From contig CALGUD010000137.1 in the NCBI GenBank assembly GCA_937901915.1, forward strand, positions 1-17,147: a stretch of 17,147 bases of DNA, read 5' to 3'. The position numbers and the translations under genes are program-made. The stretch comes from an uncultured Flavobacteriaceae bacterium (GTDB lineage: Bacteria; Bacteroidota; Bacteroidia; Flavobacteriales; Flavobacteriaceae). The notes under the pieces were generated by a model. It was given only the letters and a program-made list of their open reading frames with translations. It made no database searches and was not told the origin of the DNA. Of the stretch, positions 12,591-17,147 are shown one piece after another (the stretch's first letter is position 1; each line of letters starts with the position of its first letter).

Positions 12591-13262
12591 CTATTTCTTT
12601 AAAGTTATTTCAATAACTCCATTTCCACCACGTGAACCATATACAGATGCTGATGCATCTTTTAATACATTAATTGATTTTACTTCATTAGGTGGTATAA
12701 AACTGATATCTGATGTTATAGAACCATTAACTACATAAAGAGGGTCGGAGCTAGTGTTAAATGAATTTACTCCTCGTATGATTACACTGTTACCTACTAC
12801 TCTTACACCGGGTACCCGGGCTTTAATCACATCAAATATAGTTTGAAAAGTCTCGTTGCCTTTTTCATTTTCCACATTGAGCTCACTTACAGCATAACCA
12901 AGATTCTGCTTTTCTACAGATCCATAACCAACCGTAACAGGATCACTTCCTGATGTTTTTGGTTTAACATACATAAAGTTTAACTTTCTCTCACCATTGT
13001 ATTCTGTATCGAGTATTCCATACTCCTTAGAATATACAGATACTTTTTTTGCAGTTTTAGGTATTTCAATTTGAAAATAACCACGGGCATTTGTTGTAAT
13101 TTCTGTTTGTATAGTGTCAATAAAAATAATTGCATCAGCAATAGGGTTTTTATTATTATCGGTTACCTTACCTGATAATTTAATTTTTTCCTGATCGTTA
13201 TTTGCTACTAGAGTATTAGTGGCAAAAAGCATCAAAGCGATTAAAAATAGTTTTACTTTCAT
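12591..13262 (-). CDS. Free-standing CarboxypepD_reg-like plus TonB plug domain protein (no barrel)
   Basis: Exported 223-residue protein. A signal peptide (about 1-20, VKLFLIALMLFATNTLVA) is followed by a CarboxypepD_reg-like beta-sandwich (KLSGKVTDNNKNPIADAIIF ... TNARGYFQIEI, residues ~28-85). A SusC/RagA-type plug domain then follows (FQTIFDVIKARVPGVRVVGN ... IIRGVNSFN ... DPLYVVNG ... IPPNEVKSINVLKDASASVYG), ending in the usual SRGGNGVIEITLKK at the stop codon. In full receptors this segment precedes a ~600-residue outer-membrane barrel; here the gene stops right after the plug and downstream DNA encodes another protein. Either this is a naturally barrel-less family or a truncated receptor. 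The clean stop and compact neighbours favour the former. No SusD partner is adjacent. Confidence 0.85.
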   Translation of the reverse strand: MKVKLFLIALMLFATNTLVANNDQEKIKLSGKVTDNNKNPIADAIIFIDTIQTEITTNARGYFQIEIPKTAKKVSVYSKEYGILDTEYNGERKLNFMYVKPKTSGSDPVTVGYGSVEKQNLGYAVSELNVENEKGNETFQTIFDVIKARVPGVRVVGNSVIIRGVNSFNTSSDPLYVVNGSITSDISFIPPNEVKSINVLKDASASVYGSRGGNGVIEITLKK

Positions 13263-13390
13263 AATAAATACTTTTTGGGATTAAATAAATATAGTTAAAT
13301 TTCATTAATTAACACCTAAAGTATTAATAAATATCTCATTAGGAATGTCAAACTATAAACAAGTTTGTTCAAAAGTAGTGTTGGAAGAAT

Positions 13391-14149
13391 TTATCTGATA
13401 AAAATTAACTCATTTTCCTTTGACATTTTTTCACTAAAAGTATACCCTTCATAATTAAATCCTTTCAACCCTTTTAATGAATCTATGTTGTTATCTACAA
13501 TATATCTGGTCATATAACCCCTTGCTAGCTTAGCAAAAGTCATAATTGTTTTATACTGTCCGTTTTTAAAATCTTTAAATACAGGTGTAATAACCGGGAC
13601 TTTCAGCGATTTTGCATCAATAACCTTAAAGTATTCATTGCTGGCCAGGTTCACAAAAAGTTCATTTGCGGTTAATTCATCATTAAGTACTTTTGTTACT
13701 TTTTGCTTCCAAAAATCATACAGATTTTTGTTTTTGCCTATTGGTAGCTTAGTTCCCATTTCCAATCTGTAAGGCTGAATGAGATCCAATGGTTTTAAAA
13801 TACCATATAACCCAGACAAAATACGGACTGTATCCTGTAACTTATCAATTTTAGCCTTTGTTATTGTATTAACATCTAATCCTCTATACACATCTCCACT
13901 AAATGCATAAACTGCTGGCCTTGCATTATGCACGGAAAATGGTAAGCTCCATTCCTGGTTACGTTCCCAGTTAAGTTCCGCCAGGTTACCTGAAATATCC
14001 ATTAACTTTGATAAGGCCTTGGGTGACTTCTTTTTCAACAATTTATTTATCCGTTCTGATTCATTTAAAAAAACAGGGATAGAATTCTTATCCGTTGGCA
14101 ATTTTGATTCAAAATCGAGGGATTTAGCGGGAGATAATACTATTTTCAT
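13391..14149 (-). CDS. yaaA: Peroxide stress protein YaaA (UPF0246)
   Basis: A 252-residue cytoplasmic protein of the YaaA/UPF0246 family, which in E. coli limits intracellular free iron and so hydroxyl-radical damage during H2O2 stress; its biochemical activity involves DNA binding. Signatures are MKIVLSPAKSLDFESKLP at the start, PAVYAFSGDVYRGLD, RILSGLYGILKPLDLIQPYRLEMGTKLP, FWKQKVTKVLN, VNLASNEYFKVID and the C-terminal GYTFSEKMSKENELIFIR. Length and ends are normal. It lies 39 bases downstream of the pseudouridine synthase gene on the same strand; I see no obvious OxyR- or PerR-type site in the short gap, so regulation would be through the upstream unit. Confidence 0.94.
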   Translation of the reverse strand: MKIVLSPAKSLDFESKLPTDKNSIPVFLNESERINKLLKKKSPKALSKLMDISGNLAELNWERNQEWSLPFSVHNARPAVYAFSGDVYRGLDVNTITKAKIDKLQDTVRILSGLYGILKPLDLIQPYRLEMGTKLPIGKNKNLYDFWKQKVTKVLNDELTANELFVNLASNEYFKVIDAKSLKVPVITPVFKDFKNGQYKTIMTFAKLARGYMTRYIVDNNIDSLKGLKGFNYEGYTFSEKMSKENELIFIR

Positions 14150-14188
14150 TTTATTATATTATGTAAAAAATCAGATTAACATCAGACA

Positions 14189-15220
14189 TTAGGGCGTCTC
14201 AACATGTTGTGAATAATTTCTCCATTTTTCAATACAATCTACCATATCCTGAGGAAGTTCAGAGTCAAATTTTAAAAATTTTTCGGTAACCGGGTGAACA
14301 AAACCAAGGGTTTTAGCATGTAATGCTTGCCTTGGCAGAATTTTAAAGCAATTCTCTACAAACTGTTTATACTTTGTAAAGGTAGTACCTTTCAGTATTT
14401 TTTCACCACCATAACGTTCGTCATTAAAGAGTGTATGGCCAATGTGCTTCATATGAACCCGTATTTGATGTGTACGCCCGGTTTCGAGCTTGCATGACAC
14501 CAAAGTAACATAACCTAATCTCTCCAATACTTCATAGTGGGTAACCGCTTCTTTTCCCTGTTCACCATCTTCAAAGACGGTCATTTGCATCCGGTTTTTG
14601 GGATGACGCCCTATATGCCCGGTCACCGTACCTTTATCTTCCTGGACATTTCCCCAAACAAGAGCTATATATTCGCGTTCACTTGTTTTATCAAAAAATT
14701 GTTTTGATAAATGAACAAGGGCATGTTCAGTTTTCGCAATGACCAACAATCCCGTAGTATCCTTATCTATACGATGTACTAATCCGGGTCGCTCATTACT
14801 GTTAAGGGGCAGGTTTTCAAAATGATAAATTAATCCGTTTAATAATGTTCCCGAATAATTTCCGTGTCCGGGGTGTACAACCATCCCTGCTGGTTTATTA
14901 ATTACCAGTAATGTCTCGTCTTCATATACAATATCCAGCGGAATATCTTCAGGAATTAATAAAGACTCATGTGGAGGATGATGAAACAAAACTTTTACTT
15001 CATCATTGGCTTTTACCCTGTGATTTGGCTTTACGGCAACTCCATTCACAAAAATACTACCATTTTTAGCGGCTTGCTGAATCTTGTTTCGGGTAGCATT
15101 TTCAATATAATTCATCAAGAATTTATCAACACGTAATGGCACCTGGGATTTTCCGGCTTTACAACTATAATGCTCATAAAGTTCATCATCCTGTCCTTCT
15201 ACTTCATTATCTTCGATCAT
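14189..15220 (-). CDS. RluA-family 23S rRNA pseudouridine synthase (RluD-like)
   Basis: Isomerises specific uridines in structured RNA, most likely in helix 69 of 23S rRNA if it is an RluD orthologue, but the target cannot be fixed from sequence. A 343-residue protein: N-terminal S4 RNA-binding domain (residues ~28-78, PLRVDKFLMNYIENATRNKIQQA ... IFVNGVAVKPNHRVKANDEV), then the catalytic domain with YEDETLLVINKPAGMVVHPG, VHRIDKDTTGLLVIAK with catalytic Asp152, and TGRTHQIRVHMKHIGHTLFND. It ends normally. It is the second gene of the minus-strand unit starting with the PASTA protein (22-base gap). The order PASTA protein, pseudouridine synthase beside a divergent ddl is common in Bacteroidota. 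Confidence 0.93.
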   Translation of the reverse strand: MIEDNEVEGQDDELYEHYSCKAGKSQVPLRVDKFLMNYIENATRNKIQQAAKNGSIFVNGVAVKPNHRVKANDEVKVLFHHPPHESLLIPEDIPLDIVYEDETLLVINKPAGMVVHPGHGNYSGTLLNGLIYHFENLPLNSNERPGLVHRIDKDTTGLLVIAKTEHALVHLSKQFFDKTSEREYIALVWGNVQEDKGTVTGHIGRHPKNRMQMTVFEDGEQGKEAVTHYEVLERLGYVTLVSCKLETGRTHQIRVHMKHIGHTLFNDERYGGEKILKGTTFTKYKQFVENCFKILPRQALHAKTLGFVHPVTEKFLKFDSELPQDMVDCIEKWRNYSQHVETP

Positions 15221-15242
15221 TGATCAGGGTTTAAATTGATTT

Positions 15243-15794
15243 TTAATCTTTTCCATTTCCACAAACAAGGATAATTTCAGAAGTTTTAGGCAATTTACTT
15301 CCGGGTTTTAAATCTTTTCCTTCATACTTCATTCCCAGAACCATATCTTTTCCGATATTATCAACATATTCTACTTCTTTGATCTCTAACCCGACTGCCT
15401 TTATAATGGATGTTGCATTTCTAAGAGTAACCTGGATAACATCAGGCACAGTAACCTTTTCATATCCGGAACGATTTATCTTTAAGTAAATTTTCCTGTT
15501 TTCCTTAACCTTTTCCCCTGCTTCAGGATTCTGTTCTATAACTGAAAACCGCGGGTAATCCGGGTTAAAATTAGTTGAATCTACAAGCTCTACCCGTAAT
15601 CCTGCGTTTTCCAGTATTTTTTGTGACTGATTGAATGTTTTTTTGGATAAGTCAGGCACTACCGTAAACTCACCATGCTTTGTAGATGAACTTAAAGATT
15701 TTAAAGCAAGATAAATTAATAAAACTGCTACAACAAAAGCCAGTACTATTTGCCATAAGAAGGTTTTACTTCTGATAAATTCTATAAAACTCAT
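15243..15794 (-). CDS. Membrane-anchored PASTA-domain protein
   Basis: Single-pass envelope protein with a short cytoplasmic N-terminus (MSFIEFIRSKT), a membrane helix (about 12-32, FLWQIVLAFVVAVLLIYLAL) and two PASTA repeats outside the membrane. These are roughly residues 45-108 (FTVVPDLSKKTFNQSQKILE ... VIEQNPEAGEKVKENRKIYL) and 114-180 (VTVPDVIQVTLRNATSIIKA ... LKPGSKLPKTSEIIL). PASTA domains bind peptidoglycan or its muropeptides in other bacteria; no kinase or transpeptidase domain is attached. I chose the ATG at 15794 (183 residues) over an upstream in-frame one at 15848, because the latter would put 18 hydrophobic residues before the anchor and lies upstream of a good -7 element (15817-15824). 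Divergent from ddl, which fits a cell-wall theme. Confidence 0.9.
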   Translation of the reverse strand: MSFIEFIRSKTFLWQIVLAFVVAVLLIYLALKSLSSSTKHGEFTVVPDLSKKTFNQSQKILENAGLRVELVDSTNFNPDYPRFSVIEQNPEAGEKVKENRKIYLKINRSGYEKVTVPDVIQVTLRNATSIIKAVGLEIKEVEYVDNIGKDMVLGMKYEGKDLKPGSKLPKTSEIILVCGNGKD

Positions 15795-15816
15795 GTATCC
15801 TTTAATTATTAAAAAA

Positions 15817-15824
15817 CAAATATA
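15817..15824 (-). promoter_or_regulatory. Putative -7 element of the PASTA-rlu unit
   Basis: On the minus strand TATATTTG matches the Bacteroidota TAnnTTTG -7 element, 22 bases before the start codon at 15794. No clear TTG/TTTG -33 element is present at 17-23 bp, so confidence is moderate. The remaining 150 bases up to ddl are AT-rich with no other strong signal. Confidence 0.45.
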
Positions 15825-15979
15825 TAAAAACAGATAGCTTTCGGGCATTTAATTTTCTTCAAAATACCTTAAAGGGGATGCTGAACCACATATTTTTTAT
15901 TTATGCCTTTTTTATTATGCTTTTTATATATTTTTATAACCATACTCGTTTATAACGAAATAAATACTTTTTTTAATAT

Positions 15980-16972
15980 ATGGCTAAAAAGAATATAGCA
16001 ATTATAATGGGAGGCTATTCCAGTGAATATAAAATATCATTAACCAGTGGCAGTGTGGTATACAAATACCTGGATAAAGATAAGTATAATCCCCACCGTG
16101 TTCATATTTTTAAGGATAAATGGGTCTATGTAGATGATTCCGGAAAAGAAACCCCTGTTAATAAACATGATTTTTCGGTTACATTAAAATCAGGCACCGT
16201 AAATTTTGATTGTGTTTTTAATGCTATTCACGGCTCACCCGGAGAAAATGGTTATTTGCAAGCTTATTTTTCTTTACTTGGAATGCCTATAAGTGGTTGT
16301 GGATTTTATCAGTCTGCCCTTACATTTAATAAAAGAGACCTGCTATCAGTACTTAAGCCTTATGGTATTAAAACTGCCAAGTCTTATTATTTAGATAAAG
16401 GGGATGAAATTAATGCTGATGAAATTATAGATACGGTAAAACTACCATGTTTTGTAAAAGCGAATAAGGCAGGCAGTAGCTTTGGTATTTCTAAAGTTCA
16501 CTCAAAAGAAGAGTTGATACCGGCTATTGAGGCTTCATTTAAGGAAGATGATGAAATAATTATAGAATCCTTTCTGGATGGAACCGAAGTATCGGTGGGG
16601 GTTATCAGCTATAAAGGCGAAATTAAAGTATTACCCATTACAGAAATCGTATCTGAGAATGACTTTTTTGATTATGAAGCCAAGTATTTGGGGAAATCAC
16701 AGGAAATAACTCCTGCCAGAATTACTGATGCAATGGCCCTGAAAGTCACGGAAGTGGCGCTGAAAGTATACAAAAAACTAAAAATGACCGGTTTTACCCG
16801 TAGTGAATATATTTTTGTAGGTGATGAACCGTATTTATTGGAAGTTAACACAACTCCAGGACTCACTGAAGCGAGTATTTTACCACAACAGGCAAAACAT
16901 GCGGGCATTAGCCTGAGTGATTTGTTTGAAAATGCTATTGAAGAGGTGATGGAAGCCAGTTCAGAATTATGA
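15980..16972 (+). CDS. ddl: D-alanine--D-alanine ligase
   Basis: ATP-grasp enzyme joining two D-Ala for peptidoglycan precursor synthesis in the cytoplasm. At 330 residues it has normal length. Motifs: IIMGGYSSEYKISLTSG (8-24), NAIHGSPGENGYLQAYFSLLG, TFNKRDLL, PCFVKANKAGSSFGISKV (the ATP-grasp Lys and loop), IIESFLDGTEVSVGVI, ITPARIT, and GFTRSEYIFVGDEPYLLEVNTTPGLTEASILPQQA. The metal-ligand position usually occupied by Asp ('R.DF/DY') is Glu in TRSEY; I believe this is common in Flavobacteriia, so it need not impair activity. The last residues and the TGA stop lie in the first copy of a 14-bp tandem duplication. It is divergent from the PASTA-protein unit. Confidence 0.95.
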   Translation: MAKKNIAIIMGGYSSEYKISLTSGSVVYKYLDKDKYNPHRVHIFKDKWVYVDDSGKETPVNKHDFSVTLKSGTVNFDCVFNAIHGSPGENGYLQAYFSLLGMPISGCGFYQSALTFNKRDLLSVLKPYGIKTAKSYYLDKGDEINADEIIDTVKLPCFVKANKAGSSFGISKVHSKEELIPAIEASFKEDDEIIIESFLDGTEVSVGVISYKGEIKVLPITEIVSENDFFDYEAKYLGKSQEITPARITDAMALKVTEVALKVYKKLKMTGFTRSEYIFVGDEPYLLEVNTTPGLTEASILPQQAKHAGISLSDLFENAIEEVMEASSEL

Positions 16973-16989
16973 ATGCAGAATTATGAATT
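16962..16989 (+). repeat. 14-bp tandem duplication over the ddl stop codon
   Basis: CAGAATTATGAATG (16962-16975) is followed directly by CAGAATTATGAATT (16976-16989), 13 of 14 identical. The TGA stop of ddl (16970-16972) lies in the first copy. A change in copy number would not alter the protein, because the first copy already ends it. Confidence 0.8.
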
Positions 16990-17018
16990 GTTGTTGAATG
17001 TTGGGTGACCGATACAGA

Positions 17019-17088
<70 letters not shown>

Positions 17089-17134
17089 AAATTGTACGTC
17101 CCTGATATAGGTTGACCACTTAAAGTCAATTTAT

Positions 17135-17147
17135 ATGAAAGCAAACA
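17135..17147 (+). CDS. Possible start of a gene cut by the window end
   Basis: ATGAAAGCAAAC begins a frame (MKAN...) that runs off the edge. It follows a TTGAC-N8-GTCAA inverted repeat (17112-17129) and a sequence that could be an insertion-sequence end. There is too little to identify a product. Confidence 0.25.

Noticed and set aside
15795..15848. Upstream ATG extending the PASTA protein by 18 residues
   Set aside because: It would place a second hydrophobic run before the membrane anchor and lies upstream of the likely -7 element at 15817-15824. The ATG at 15794 is a better start.

Overview
The window is low-GC DNA from a member of the Bacteroidota, most likely a flavobacterium. The evidence is the AT-rich codon use, the near absence of Shine-Dalgarno sequences, a textbook Bacteroidota promoter (TTTG-N19-TAnnTTTG) before the trp operon, a 30S ribosomal protein THX gene, a SusC-type plug protein, and the ddl / PASTA protein / RluA-type pseudouridine synthase cluster. 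The first ~100 bases do not fit. They are GC-rich and encode, on the minus strand, a fragment of a high-GC sugar ABC permease, so the left edge is probably a chimeric join.

Layout. Bases ~100-927 hold the 3' part of a PepSY-associated membrane protein gene. Facing it on the minus strand are a single-domain rhodanese and two thioredoxin-fold proteins, one exported with a CNHC site and one a TlpA-like lipoprotein. Diverging from these is a MarR-family regulator, with tandem palindromes at its own start codon, followed by a secreted YceI-family protein and a strong terminator.

Bases 3930-11406 are a complete tryptophan operon, trpE-G-D-(four-helix-bundle gene)-C-F-B-A, encoding every step from chorismate to tryptophan. 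It is preceded by a promoter, a 20-residue leader peptide with three consecutive Trp codons, and a terminator whose loop and 3' arm can pair with the end of the leader cistron, which is a classical ribosome-mediated attenuator. The operon carries signs of repeat activity. An S23/IVP-type four-helix gene sits between trpD and trpC, flanked by complementary 8-9 bp words. A recognisable Bacteroidota dispersed repeat is translated in frame inside trpF. Hairpin remnants lie at the trpE/G, trpG/D and trpF/B junctions, one of them translated as an N-terminal extension of TrpG.

After trpA there is a structured intergenic element resembling flavobacterial non-coding RNA repeats. Two tiny genes follow: a Lys-rich 48-residue protein of unknown function and ribosomal protein THX. 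The minus-strand block 11911-15794 encodes a uracil-DNA-glycosylase-fold protein, a free-standing CarboxypepD_reg-plus-plug protein with no beta-barrel, YaaA (peroxide stress), an RluA/RluD-type pseudouridine synthase and a membrane-anchored PASTA protein. Diverging from it is ddl (D-Ala-D-Ala ligase).

The right end (16962-17147) is repeat-rich: a 14-bp tandem duplication over the ddl stop codon, ten heptamer units, and perhaps the left edge of an insertion sequence. No tRNA, rRNA or CRISPR array was seen.
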